Positions 51,613 to 63,816 of a stretch of DNA of 64,000 nt are shown piece by piece (the first letter of the stretch is position 1; every line of letters starts with the position of its first letter). The position numbers and the translations under genes are program-made. This stretch comes from Chrysomallon squamiferum. Lineage: Eukaryota > Mollusca > Gastropoda > Neomphalida > Peltospiridae. The DNA is taken from the NCBI GenBank assembly GCA_012295275.1, contig CM022673.1, positions 19,831,810 to 19,895,809 of the forward strand, in the 5' to 3' direction. The notes under the pieces are model-generated. The model was not told the origin of the DNA. It saw only the letters and a list, made by a program, of their open reading frames with translations, and did no database searches.

Positions 51613-54088
51613 GTATGTGCAGAACTTAAATATGGTTTAATGACTTCAGCCAACTGTTGAATGTAATTTCTCAAGATTTACTATTTATAACAAAATCAAA
51701 TTCAGTTCTTTTATCACAAATTAATACAAAAAATATACAAAATAAACAAAACGTTTATAATATTATCTGAAGCATACCATTATACTAATATATAGAATAA
51801 TATCTAATATTTATCTAATACATAATAGAGATGTTGGCAATATCCATTTAAGTTTGTGTCCATAATCTTGACCACAGCCATCTAACATATTTGGTTAATC
51901 AGCATCCATGAACTTGCTTAATTTATTTTTATGTCAAATTACATCATTTGAAAAGAATAATGTTACAGCATTGTGCATCTTAATCTGTTTTCAACCAAAG
52001 ACCAGAGAGGTAATAATTTCATTGAACAGAAATGTGTAATTAAGAACAATAAGAAAAAAAGTAGATTTTTTTATTATTTTTTTTTATCCAATGCCTAAGA
52101 ATTAATTGGAAAAAGAATATAAATATTATATTTATGACTTTAAAAAAATTGGGAAGTGTCATTAAGAACATTAAGAAAAATAGTAGCCTATTTTAATTTT
52201 TTCAATGACTAAAAAGTAATTGAAAACTGAATATAAATACCATATTTATATATTGGAAATCTATATAAATGGTTTTTTCACGGTCAGTTCAATGTTGGCT
52301 GTTCAAGATTTGGAAATGGAAAGAATTTTTTCATCCTCTCTCCCAATGGAAAAACAAAGAATGTTGTATAACGTGCTACCCTACAATCTGAAACTGACTG
52401 TGATAGTTATGTTATAGTTTTATTGTTTACTCATGCAAGTGGCTCTCGTTTGAGCTTTTATGTATATGTATATATATATTAAAAACAGGGGTGTGATAGT
52501 GAGCAGAACACATGCCTTTAATATTGTTCTGGAACACAAACCTGGGATGTTGTGCCAAAATATATGTGAAGAAAAGAAAATTTAATGAGAAAAATAAGCT
52601 TTTTACACTCAAAGAAATCATTTTGTCAGAAAATATATTGTTAATATAGCAACATAACAGAAACTGTTAATACTGTGTCATCAAATTCATGTATCTGAAT
52701 AAACAGTGTTTTCTGATACAAAATTCCTTTTCCAAATACTATTAATATAAAAACAAAAATATAAATGTTTAATTTTTTTTTCACAAAATTTACTTTCAAA
52801 CAATGCAGTGTTAATCTTTCAAAGCAATAGGTTGTTATTGTAAACTGACCTGCAGCAGCACAGCTGGAACATATATTATCTTGCAGTTTTACTGATTGCT
52901 TCTACTTAGTGCTAAACTTTTAAGCAGATCAGACCTAAAATTCTTATTAAGCTGGAGAAAACTTCATGTGTTTGATAATAACTGACAGGGCAATTGTACC
53001 AGTGCAGAGTTCACATTCAGCTAAACTTTGACTTCACAAAGTGCTGTGCCTTTTCACATATTGTGAATTTTATTAAATTTTACATATTAGGGTGTTATAA
53101 ATTATACAATTCAGAAAGACCTTTTAAAAATTAAAATTTTTAATTTTCAAAATAGAGATAAAACAAAATATTAACAATGTATAACAGTGAATTGTAGATG
53201 AAGATTTTTTTAACACTTTACAGCACAAAAAAAAATTAATTAATAAAAATACTGAAAATGTATATAGATAGCACAAACTGCTTATATAAAGATACAATGA
53301 TTCTAATAGTTTCCAATATCTATATATATCTATCTTTGTAATGCTTTAAATAATTATAACATGTACAACATTACTTTTTCATTATCAATCTTCTTAAATA
53401 AGCCACTAAGCTGTTTTCATTTCATTCATGTTAAGACTAGAGAGAGTACAGTTTTGTATTTTTGAAATTTTCTCAAATTTGTTATTATATATTAATTAAT
53501 ATTATACTTTTTCTTAAATTTTGTTATCTATCATATATAATTTTATTTGAAATAAAATGGAGAAAAATAACAACCTCCGCACTTTTATAAAATTTTCAAG
53601 TGAAATAAATGAAATCTGTTTATAATGAATAGTTATTCGATATTTATATTAAAATGACACCTATTCAGTTACTCAGTTATGATTTGATTAGAGATCATTA
53701 AGTTTAAACATTTATCATATTCATGTATGTATTTATTTTTTTATCTAGTTTCCAAAAATAAACAAAGCAAAACTTTTCCCAAAAGCCTTCCCAAATATTA
53801 TATTTAATAATGAATAATAAGCATTTTTGGCAACTATAGATAACCTTTATGTTTTACTATCAGAAATATCCACTCATACACCAGTAGGATTCAGCTGAAA
53901 ATGTCGTTTTTAGCATTATATTATTAATATTGACTGTTTATTAAATAAAAATATAAGTGTATATGTAAATACAGCAGTTTAATAAAGTGCTTTTTGATTA
54001 TCACAGAAAATACAAATCAAAAATTATTTGATGTCCCTTTATTCTCCATATCTTAAACATTTCATGCCTGTATATCATTAATACTCAC

Positions 54089-54375
54089 CCTGTAGTCATG
54101 TTCCATGCATGGGCTATGTTACAACACTCTTCAATCAAAGTTGGTATTAACAGAAAGTGTTTGAGGACATCAGTTTTTATTATCTTCAAAACATATTCTG
54201 GTTCATCTCCTTCCTTTTCCTTTTTCAGGGTGTCCAGATTTTCTACCAAGTTTATTAAATCTTAAGTAGAAAAACATCTTGCTTCTCCTTTGCTATCAGC
54301 ATTTGGGTTTAAGATATATTATTCTATAATTGGATCCAGTTCAGTGGCACCAGCAGCAGTAAAAATGTTATCAAA
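54089..54375 (-). pseudogene. unidentified decayed coding sequence, or nested minus-strand exon
   Basis: On the minus strand one frame reads NIFTAAGATELDPIIE, a stop, YILNPNADSKGEARCFST, a stop, then 57 open codons from DLINLVENLDTLKKEKEGDE to IEECCNIAHAWNMTTG. Composition (Leu, Glu and Lys rich, amphipathic, paired Cys) is protein-like and unlike the AT-rich chance frames around it. I do not recognise the family. The open part ends exactly at GG followed by GTGAGTAT (54081-54088), a strong splice donor; a weak acceptor (TTTTTCTACTTAAG) precedes DLIN. It is therefore either a fragment of a duplicated intron-containing gene that has gained stops, or a genuine exon at 54089-54260 of a nested gene. 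Confidence 0.45.
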
Positions 54376-54454
54376 TCATTTTTTTTTTTTTAAATTGATG
54401 TATTTCAGGCAGATTGCAAATTGGCATTATTGTCAAGTGTAAAACCAGTGCAGC

Positions 54455-54458
<4 letters not shown>

Positions 54459-54501
<43 letters not shown>
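54459..54501. repeat. (GT)n microsatellite at SINE tail
   Basis: A perfect GT tract immediately beyond the 3' end of the minus-strand SINE piece at 54502-54617. It probably grew from the element's simple-repeat tail. Confidence 0.95.
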
Positions 54502-54503
<2 letters not shown>

Positions 54504-54616
54504 AGGATCTGAATATTCTGTCATATGTACATTTTATTAGACTGTGCACATAGACAATATTCAGGAATGCTCTGGCACAGGAGGACAAAGTCCAGTCATG
54601 ATCTCACAAAGCCCAT

Positions 54617-54617
<1 letters not shown>
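54502..54617 (-). mobile_element. tRNA-derived SINE, 3' body only (5' truncated copy)
   Basis: On the minus strand this matches the body of the neighbouring SINE copy at 54685-54805 over about 115 bases with around 20 differences or small indels. Shared blocks include GACAATATT and GACTGTGCACATAGACAATA on the + strand. The tRNA-like head is missing; a TA tract belonging to the neighbour's tail begins in its place. Confidence 0.75.
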
Positions 54618-54651
<34 letters not shown>

Positions 54652-54653
54652 AT

Positions 54654-54661
<8 letters not shown>

Positions 54662-54684
<23 letters not shown>

Positions 54685-54893
54685 GTTAAGGATTTTGAAT
54701 ATTCTCTGTTTTATGTACATCTGATTAGACTGTGCACATAGACAATATTTGGGAATGCACTGTTGCAGGAGAATAAAGTCCAATCATGACCTCTCAAATC
54801 CCGTCAGATGCTGTCGATGAGTCTTGAACATATGGCAGCCATTCGCCTGCACTCCAAAGGCAGACAATGTTACCATTTGGCCATCGAGACCAC
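54662..54893 (-). mobile_element. tRNA-derived SINE with A and B boxes
   Basis: On the minus strand the element starts near 54893 with GGTGGTCTCGATGGCCAAATGG. TGGCCAAATGG (54873-54883) fits the pol III A box, and GTTCAAGACTC (54819-54829) fits the B box; the spacing of about 54 bases is normal for a tRNA-like promoter. A non-tRNA body follows (to about 54685), ending in a TATG/TA simple-repeat tail (54618-54684). It appears to have inserted at, or recombined with, the head of the truncated copy at 54502-54617, because both share the same body in the same orientation. Confidence 0.75.
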
Positions 54894-55695
54894 CTTTGAA
54901 TGACTATAATCAGGAAGATTCCATATGGGACAAATACAGGTCAGGTGTGATCAGTTGGTAAAAAAATGTCCTCAGATTAATTTATTTATCTATATGTATG
55001 TGTGTATATATGTATCTGTGTCTGTGTGTTGTAGATTTATTATTTTCCATATGGTGCAAGATAAGAGAAATACTGTAAAGACATCAATAACATAGCTGAT
55101 GTTGTCAGGTTTTGGTGTACTGAGAATGAAGGTTTTTATTATCATTGCCACTATTTATTCTTCAGTCTTTTTATCTGCTATAAAGGTCATTGTTTAATAT
55201 TTGCATCAAATGTGATGGCCAATGCCCATTGATTGACATTATGATCAAAGTGCAAAAAAACATAAATCTACTCAACCTGTTGCTTCTCTTATCCTGAGTG
55301 ATCACAAAGGATAATTTATTTCTGAGGCAGAAACAAATACACTAATGTTTGCATCTGTCATGAATGCAACCTCGACTCAAAATAGACACTACATATAATT
55401 TTTGAGCTTTGCTACTGTTGCAAAGAAATTTAGATTGTCTCTTGTTAATAAATTACTAGTACTCTATTGTACAGAACATCAGCAATTTTTATTTTAATAA
55501 TTTGTGTGAAAAAAACTGAGGCCTTGACTTTATGATCCTGTAATGAATTGTATTAAAATCTAACAATATTAATATCTAACTTCAATACTAAAAACATATG
55601 ATTGAATTTCAGACCTAACCAACTGACATATTTTCTTAACAGATACTCTTTTTATTATTAATATTTAACATTAATATTGTTATTATTATTGTTGT

Positions 55696-55726
<31 letters not shown>

Positions 55727-58651
55727 TATTCATACATACACACACACGTGAAACATTTGAAGAGTGGTCATTATGGAACTGAATTAACTAACTGCATAAA
55801 AAAATAGATATTTATTCTTTATATATGATAGTAATATTTTTTTCTTTCTTTTCTGGATTTTTTTCCCATTATTTTTGGGGAAATGGGACAGCAATATTAA
55901 AAGCTGAAAACGTTTTATAACTAAAAAGTATTCTTTACTGAATTTATATGCCTATTTACAAGTTTTCTTTTTATGCAAACAGACTGTAAATGTTCTTACT
56001 GTCATTATCTTTATTGTAGCTGTATTATTTTCTTTAATATAATTATATCAATTCATGAATCTTTATTTCTAAAGTAGTTCCTTTACTATGACTGAAATAT
56101 ACATTTATTGCGCTGTAGCTATTTGTTATTCTGTTACTGAGATTACCACTACCATCTATAGCAACACTAACATCATCTCTTTTATACCATTGCTATTTCT
56201 AATGTAACCTGCAGATACAGCCAATACCACTATCACTACCAAAAGCAAAACATGAAAAATAAATTAGTCAAAACATATATTTTTCAAAGAGTTGTATTTA
56301 TCAGATTTTATAATTTCTATTATGTTGATTGTGTATATTTATGTGTTATGACATTTCTCACTTGTTAAAGATCTACACACATTTCAGATATGTGCTTTTA
56401 ATGGTTTATGTTATGAAAAAGAACTAAGGCTATTTTATATTTCTTTCTTTCTAAAATTATTCGTTAAGTCACAAAGAAATAAAAGTTGAATTTCTACATT
56501 ACAAATGAAGCCAATGCATCCCAGAGGTACATGTGTGACATTGATGATAAGTAAAATTGCTACTTTTAATAAGGTTTATTTTGCCTTTGTTTATATTTCA
56601 GCCTATACCATTATGCAGGATCATAACTTACTTATTTTTCTGTTATTTTAATTTAATCTAACTCATGTTTTTATTTTATTTTACTTTTTATGGCATGTTA
56701 AAAAATTGCTGTATTCTCTGTACCTAAATTAGATATGAATGTCAGTTTTGAAACATACAGTGAAATGTTAAAGATTTTTGTCATTATTTATTATAAAAAT
56801 GAACTTATTTATTTACTTGGGGATTTGAATAAATTAAGTCACATAAAATTATACAAAGTTAAATGTGAATGTATTTTTTTTTTTTTATTATTTATGTATT
56901 ACCAGCAGTGTTCTACTGATATATAAAGCAAAAGAGTTTTGAAACTGTCACCATTGTGTTTAATATAAACAATACTTGTCAAGTGTGGAATGTTTGTACA
57001 TCAACAATAAACACCCTGCAACTATTGTAAAATTAGTTAATAGACTGCAGTAACACAGAAATTGTGCTGAAAATTTGCTATATTTGATTGAACTGGATCC
57101 AAAAGGGGATTTCTCAGATTTGGTTACCTTGGATGAATTATAGAGTGAAGAAAAGGATTTTGTGTGTAAGATATTTAGAATTTGTAATATTTTATATAAT
57201 TGATATTTAAAAACCAAATGAATAGTTCTGAATGAAATTAACTATTTAATTAATATTGTGCATTTAGGTTCAAAAAATAATTTTATTATTTTGATATATA
57301 TATACATGTGTCTGTTTGTGCGTGTGTGTGTGTGTGTGTGTTTGCCTTCCTGTGTAAAGACATCATTTACTCAGACATACTTTATTATGCAGTTATTCTC
57401 AAACACAAAGACATGGAAACATGCTTAACAGTATCCTGTCCCAAACTGATTTGATTGGATCTTAAATATTAAAAATTACTATTATAACAATGTGTTGAGG
57501 TTATTTACTAATATTAACTGTCAGATCTTTGTAGAATTCCAAATTCTTAAAGATTTCTAATAAGGAATACATTAATTTAGTTTCTCAAATATTATTAATT
57601 ATATTATTTTATGATCATTACTGTTCATTCACTGATATTAGCATGGCCAGTGAATATTTAGGGTTTTTTTTCTTTCTTTTCATAATTATTATGTACACAC
57701 TGTAGTCCAGCTAGGTGATTCTGTCCTTCAAATTATGTTTTTAAAAACAATTTGTTTATACATTGTGAATCATCTTTCAAATATATGAAATTCGAAATTA
57801 AGCTGTTAATTCACCATTTCATCAACTTACAACTTACTGTAGCTTTCAGTTAATGAATATAGACATTAATTTGTTTTAAACACTGATGTGTTTTAGATCC
57901 AGATAATAAAAAAATCATGTAAACATATTTTGTTTAAAATAAAAAATTACTAATTTAATTTTCTTCATTCTAAGTATTATGAAATAAAAATAAAAAAACT
58001 TTTTGTGTTACATTTATATTTATATTTACGGTCATTTTGTGCATTTTCTTCTATATATACATGAATTACGGAATTGGGACAGGCTACCCATCCCATTGAC
58101 TGATGAATATTAAGATTCCATTGTTACAGTCTACCTTAACTAGTGCTTGCTGTTAAGCACACAGACTATTTATTAGCCTTTTTAATTCATTCTGTGCTTG
58201 TTAAATTGGCATTCTTTGTTAGCATTGTAAACCATAACATACTGTAGTGTGTACAATTATTCTAATTAACTTTAGATACTCCACTTCACATACTAGTTAT
58301 TAACATTTTATAACTGTTACAATTGTAATGTAACAGAGCCTTTAGTAAGTCTAGATGTGTGAGACATTATTTGTCATGTGACTGGTGTACAGCACACTTT
58401 GTGGTAGTCAACATGATGAATGCTGAAGGTACACAGAGTAAATTAGATACACAGGCTTGTGTTCTGAGGACATCTGGAGGGAGATATACCTCACATTCAG
58501 ACTACTTTTGCTGTTTTTCTGAATAATCTTAAATAATGCTTACCCTTTAAATATGTTTGGAAGAAAGAAGAAATTGATTTTGACTGTTGCAGAAAAGGTG
58601 AGTTATTAAGGGTGGATGTGTATGACACCTAATACCTGTTATTTATTTCAG

Positions 58652-58883
58652 CATACCTATGTATGACCTGCGGATCCAGCTAGCAGCTAGTTGTAAAGTT
58701 AGTCCTTCAGGTTATACACTGGTTGTGTTTTCTGACGAGACAGGAAAACCACTGGAATTCAAGGCTAACCAGACAGTGGGATCACTTGAAGGCAGAACTG
58801 TTCAATTGTTGTTAAAAAATTCAGAAGTTGACAAATCTAAAAAGTTTCATAAGGAATCATCTAAAGGTGGTCGACCTTTTGAG
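58652..58883 (+). CDS. cobl: cordon-bleu (cobl) exon 2 of those recognised
   Basis: Acceptor TTATTTCAG at 58643-58651 and donor GAG followed by GTATTA at 58884. Its first base completes Ser72; residues 73-149 follow and the exon ends in phase 0. The sequence PMYDLRIQLAASCKVSPSGY, then PLEFKANQTVGSLEGRTVQL, aligns with the first ubiquitin-like region of vertebrate cordon-bleu ('-DLLV-L---H-LNPS-', 'PL-FKPNT-IGTL---T'). The last 20 residues are a basic, polar linker (KKFHKESSKGGRPFE). The ATG at 58659 is internal, not a start. Confidence 0.88.
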
Positions 58884-58918
58884 GTATTATAACAAGGTTT
58901 ATTTAAATTTTTATTATT

Positions 58919-58920
<2 letters not shown>

Positions 58921-58962
<42 letters not shown>
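58921..58962. repeat. (CA)n microsatellite
   Basis: A perfect CA tract of 42 bases in the cobl intron, 37 bases after the splice donor. Confidence 0.97.
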
Positions 58963-58964
<2 letters not shown>

Positions 58965-60079
58965 ATATTTTTTCAGCAGGGACAATACGATATTTTGTTT
59001 TCTTTTACATTTAACTCCTTCCACAATCATATTAAAAAACAAATACATCAGAATCATTTTACAAGCATTCTGTTATTTGATTTAGAAATACCTATCATGA
59101 TTTACATCCAAAGTATTTTAAACAGTTTGAAAATTTATACTCTTTGTAAATGATGAAAATAAACAAATACCAAAACAGATTTGTTAGCTAAGCCAAAACA
59201 TAATTACATATAAGATCTATGTCATATGTTTTTATCAGGACATAGTATAAATACCATATATATAATCTAAAAATCAATAGCTGATTGTTTTAAAATATAT
59301 CAGTGTTTATATGTATTATAGTTAACATGTCTTTTTCTTATATATATAAACTTTTTTGTTTTATGTTTTTTAGTTCATGTATGTTACATATCTTAGCGAT
59401 ATATGTAGCTATAGTTCACTTATGTGTGGTAAATCTATGTTATTTGGAAGTTGTTCAGTATTCAAAGTAATATCAGGTTATGAATGTGCTTTCTTTTTAT
59501 TGATAATTATATTCTTATTGTTTGTACTAAGGATGTAAAAAAACAAACAAACAACAAAAAACAAACATTTCTGGATTAATTTTAATTTTGAATATATCTG
59601 TTTTATATTATTTAATATTTATATCATAACATTTAATAAAATATAAGTTAATTTTTCAGTTATATTTTCAAGTATATGAAAAAATGTTTACTAATGTTTA
59701 CTTTTGAATACTAACATTTTTGTATTTCCTGAATATTTTCATGCTCCATGTGATGAATTTATACGTTGATGAAATGAGGATAATTTATCATTCTTAAGCA
59801 TTATATTAGAAGTCTAAATGTTATTGTCACATGGATTGTCTGGAGTGATAAATTCATGTTCGGATTTATGGATATAAACCAGAGAAACTGTACCTGAATC
59901 AGCTAGTGAAAAGGTAAAGAGTTATTGCATGCTTTGTGCAAAAGCATGGACTATTCTGTCCAGTGTTAACCATAAAAGGCTAGATTTTCCAATCACAAAT
60001 CATTGCCACTCTTTGCAGCCTTCAGAAGTCTAGAAGTGAGAAATCACTATTATGTATTAGTGAATTGTTTAATGCAATT

Positions 60080-60790
60080 TCATCATGCCATATCTCAGTC
60101 AAAATTACAGATAGCAAGTCATATGGAACTTTAATCTGGGACCTTGCAGCATATCAGTTCAACATCCATAGAAACACCATAGACAGTTAAAACCAATCAT
60201 CAAGAAATAGGAATCTGAAGCATACATAAATGAACCAAGTTCTTACCAGCAACTCTCACAACCATCTCTTGCAACAAAATGAGAACAGTCTAACAATGTC
60301 TGTAAATCTATGGCATCCATGCAAGATAAATAGCCAGAAGGCCAATCCTGATGCCAAAACATCATGTTGACATCTCCTGTGATAGACAGCACATTTCCGG
60401 AACATATCCTCTTCACTAATGAATCCTGTTTCCTTCTCCATAGATCTGCAAAAGGACACATGTCTACAGACATCAAGGTGAACATTATGTCACACCATGT
60501 TTTCTTGATGGGGATTGTTTTAGAACTGGGACCATTATTTTAAGGGAGGAATTACAACCACAGGCTGTACCTAGAGGTTTGTGATTGAAGGCAATTTGAA
60601 GTTCACTCTGGTGACCATAACTTTGAACATTTGTCTTTCCATTTCATGTTTCATGCATGTCAGCAATACCTTATCATCAACTACTTCATCATTTGTGTTA
60701 CAATAACTTTGCCTTTGTCAACAGGACAGAATTCCCACCCAGACACCAGATCTAAAGCTACTTTCCTGTGGGATGACTCGTAAAATTCTA
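60080..60790 (+). pseudogene. second decayed Tc1/mariner-type transposase fragment
   Basis: Read in the + sense with frame changes: AYQFNIHRNTID fits the helix-turn-helix region. FPEHILFTNESCFLLHRSAKG fits the 'VLFTDESRF-LH--DGR' segment that carries the first catalytic Asp, here read as Asn. GITTTGCT, a stop, then RFVIEGNLK fits the segment before the second catalytic Asp. The matching order over about 700 bases supports one inserted element. Stops and the lost Asp show it is inactive. Two overlapping minus-strand frames at 60243-60485 are shadows. It is related to the relic at 33790-34330. Terminal repeats were not found. Confidence 0.75.
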
Positions 60791-62883
60791 GTTTTTCTGT
60801 TCCCAAATTTTTACTTGCTTTTCTAACAATCTTATTTTGTTTTATTGAACAGTTTTATCAGAGAAGCATCTAAAGAGTCACATTATTCTTGATTCAACAG
60901 ATCACATAAAACTTCAAGCTACATCAAAAAACCACTAACTATTTCATCAATGACAGCACCCACACAACAATACTACCATCTACAGTCAGAACTGCATAAA
61001 CTAATATCAGCTACAACACTACCTACACCTTCCTACACATTCAACTACATTAACAACTGATTTCACCAGCAGCAGCTATAGTTCCAGTACCATATGCTAT
61101 AACCCCAAAGGTATCAGCAGGTTGCACTGTCACACCAAACATCCTTTACAAATGCCCCATGGCTTTGAATCTCACAGAACGTAAATAATTTCTTATATGG
61201 CATCTGCACACAAAATGTGGAATGATTTTCTTATTGATGGACATGGTGGCCAGATTTTAATATCATTTAATGTTTTTCTAATAAAAAAATCTTGTTTATT
61301 TTTTTTTACCTAAGAAGTTACTGCAACAGCTGTAGTAATACTGGCAATAATACTGTCATTTATATCACTATGTTTCAATTAAAATCCCTCTGTAATTGAT
61401 GTCACAGAATTCTAATTAAATCTTAGATTTTATTCTTCATGGTACTGGTACAAAATGATTAGTAAGTTCCACTTCTGTTTTTCTTTTTTGAGCAGCATTA
61501 AATTTGCTATGAATTTATTGTCAACAATGTGTTTGCCCATTTTTTAATATTATTTTCATGCAATTTGGCAATCTGCACTATCTTAAGATTCTGGTTATAT
61601 TTTTATTATCCGTTTACTGCATGACGATCATGAAATTGCTCAAGGCAGCTCCTGTGCATTTTACAAGTCCTGTCCTATCTTGCAGTACATACTTGGCATA
61701 CACTTTTAGCTTCCTAGACCTAGACCGAACAAAAAACTATGGGAACAGATGTAAATATCACTTCATTTCCTGTTTTGAAAGCACCCTATTGTCATTAGTA
61801 TCAAATTTAATGTTTTATATATTTTTGTTTTTAAAATTCACTTTGTCTAGGGGATTTTCTATGATATTATTAGAGAATCTCCTTGATTTGAAACATAGCG
61901 TGCTTGTATTCAGCTTATCTGCCAATGTACATCAGACCAAACTTTTAAAATAAACTGGATTACAAACAAAACTGTCCCTAAAATTCAGAGGTCAGGGTGC
62001 ATGTATTACATAAAATTTCTCAGAATATGTATTTACTTGTTTTCAAATTAATAATTATGTCTTCCTAATATGTATAACATTTACAATAAAATGATTGTCT
62101 TGCAGTGTTGAAAAGCAAAATTTTGAATGTTGATAGCATTTTAAATGTTCAAATTCCAATTATTTTGTTTCTGTTTTGTAACCCTAAAAATAAAATCTGT
62201 ATTCACAAAATTATATTAAAGACCACAATTATGTGCTGATTTGCCTTGTGCAGTTGTTTCACCAATAGTAAAAATTTGCAGCACAATCTTAAGATGGCAC
62301 AAATTGGAAACTGTGCAGAACGTATACATTTGTGAATGTTAATGTAATTCATAATCAAGAGCACAACAGATTTGATATGTCTATGTGTGTAAGTTGTTTA
62401 GATAGAAATTTGTGAAATGACTTTCTTTTCACTTATAAGGAAAAACTAGAGGAGTAGATACAGGACTGAATCATAAATGAAACATACAACAGTCCATGAT
62501 TCAGCTCCCCATTCACAGACATTTCATTATGAACACAGTTTCTAGCAAATTCGCAGCTCAGTGAATATTTTATGTTTAACAGTGCATCATATATGTTTAT
62601 TGTTAGTGTTAAGCTTTATATGAGGTTGAAGTTTGATGTTTGTTTAATCAGTTGGGGAATCTGGAAAATATCTGGTGGGTACAACTATTAAAAATGTAAT
62701 ATTACTTTTTGTTTAACTTTCATTTTATGTTAAGCTTTTAATGTTGTGTTTTTTAAATGACTGTATTTTAATTATTTTACCTTTTTTATGAATATAGAAA
62801 GAACTCTATTTTGGTAAGTGAAACGTTTGTAAACACAATTTATAAAATAACACTTTCAGTACCTGCAATTTTATATATTGTAG

Positions 62884-63106
62884 ATGACTCACCGGTTCAC
62901 AGTTAACCTGCCTCACAACCAAAAAATGGTTGTTAGGATTAACTCATCAATGACTCTAGAACAGCTCCATATGAAGGTGTGTCAAGACAAAAACTATGAT
63001 CCTTCTCGTTACATCTTCCAACATTCCAGCAACCCTCAGATTAGCCTGTCAGCCAAAAACACCATCGCAGATTTACGATGTACTGAAATTAACCTTGTTC
63101 CCAATG
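62884..63106 (+). CDS. cobl: cordon-bleu (cobl) exon 3, Cobl ubiquitin-like domain
   Basis: Acceptor TATATTGTAG ends at 62883 and donor AATG followed by GTATGG at 63107. Phase 0 in; one base left over at the end. Residues 150-223: THRFTVNLPHNQKMVVRINS, TLEQLHMKVCQDKNYDPSRY and SLSAKNTIADLRCTEINLVP. This matches the Cobl domain of Pfam, where vertebrate proteins read 'VNYL-TQK-VVRVSP-VPL--ILP-IC-KCE--PEH' and 'L-LSKSLN-LGI-ELY'. The exon opens with ATG by coincidence; the reading frame continues from the exon at 58652-58883. Confidence 0.92.
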
Positions 63107-63475
63107 GTATGGTCATATATTATCAATCATAACTTTAAAAAAACCTTTTTTTTATATTTTTTTTTTTACATTTTTATTGGCAATTTACACAAAAGTGTCA
63201 CTGATTATTATTAATATTTAACCATGTTTAATCACCTGTTGTTTGAGTTCAGCTTAATTTTTTCTCTTCTATCACATCTTCATAATTATTTATATCAGAT
63301 TTGTTTAAATATTTTAAATCATTGGTTAATAATATGAATATTATTTCCATCATCTTTAGTAATTGTTATTTTATTTATTTATTTATTTTTTGATAACTTA
63401 CATTTTATATTTCTTTCTTATTTATTTCTTACAATGTGGAGATAAAGTTAATTTTGTGAGTTAATATTTTTACAG
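63107..63475. other. cobl intron of about 370 bp
   Basis: AT-rich, with T-runs near the donor and a TTTTTACAG acceptor. Nothing else recognised. Confidence 0.75.
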
Positions 63476-63606
63476 GAATGGTTGATTCTGCTCAGTCAAT
63501 GCCTGATCTCTGGCAGACGTCTGTGCCAGCTTACATGCCAGCTACAGAAATGAGAAAAAAGAGGGGATTTTTATCATTTTTACGAAAAGATAAAAAATTG
63601 AAACTG
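63476..63606 (+). CDS. cobl: cordon-bleu (cobl) exon 4, basic-aromatic KRGF motif
   Basis: Acceptor TTTTACAG at 63468-63475 and donor CTG followed by GTGAGA at 63607. Its first two bases complete Gly224, then residues 225-267 follow in phase. MVDSAQSMPDLWQTSVPAYM is followed by MRKKRGFLSFLRKDKKLKL. That basic-aromatic cluster is the counterpart of the 'KKKFLGFF-VNKR' segment found just after the Cobl domain in vertebrate proteins. In the family this basic region is associated with membrane or partner binding. Confidence 0.85.
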
Positions 63607-63816
63607 GTGAGAATGTATTTTCAAATATTTCTAAAATATTTCCCTTTTATGAAATATTAAATTTTAGATGTGACTGGTATATAATGAGACTTTTTAAAAT
63701 TTGTTTGAACTCCATACTAATGTTATAAATAAATGTATATTTTGATTATGATGCATTTTATTTTTGAATAAAAAACAAAGTAATTATTTATGAAAATGTA
63801 TTGACTTGTTTTACAG
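63607..63816. other. cobl intron of about 210 bp
   Basis: Bounded by GTGAGA and TTGTTTTACAG. AT-rich, nothing else recognised. Confidence 0.75.

Larger units (their letters stand above)
51613..58651. other. cobl intron of about 7.0 kb
   Basis: Bounded by a GTATGT donor and a TTATTTCAG acceptor. It contains a minus-strand decayed coding sequence (54089-54375), two SINE pieces (54502-54893), a TTA tract (about 55683-55725) and a GT tract near 57320. No other cobl exon was recognised inside it. Confidence 0.7.
58884..62883. other. cobl intron of about 4.0 kb
   Basis: Starts with GTATTA and ends with TATATTGTAG. It holds a CA microsatellite (58921-58962) and a decayed Tc1-type transposase (about 60080-60790). 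The 131-codon frame at 61558-61953 shows no domain I recognise and is not annotated as a gene. Confidence 0.7.

Noticed and set aside
60243-60485. Two overlapping minus-strand frames of 67 and 80 codons
   Set aside because: They lie antisense to a Tc1-type transposase relic read on the + strand and have no domain of their own.
61558-61953. 131-codon frame in a cobl intron with hydrophobic segments
   Set aside because: Longest frame of the region, but AT-rich, hydrophobic by composition, without a recognised domain or splice context.
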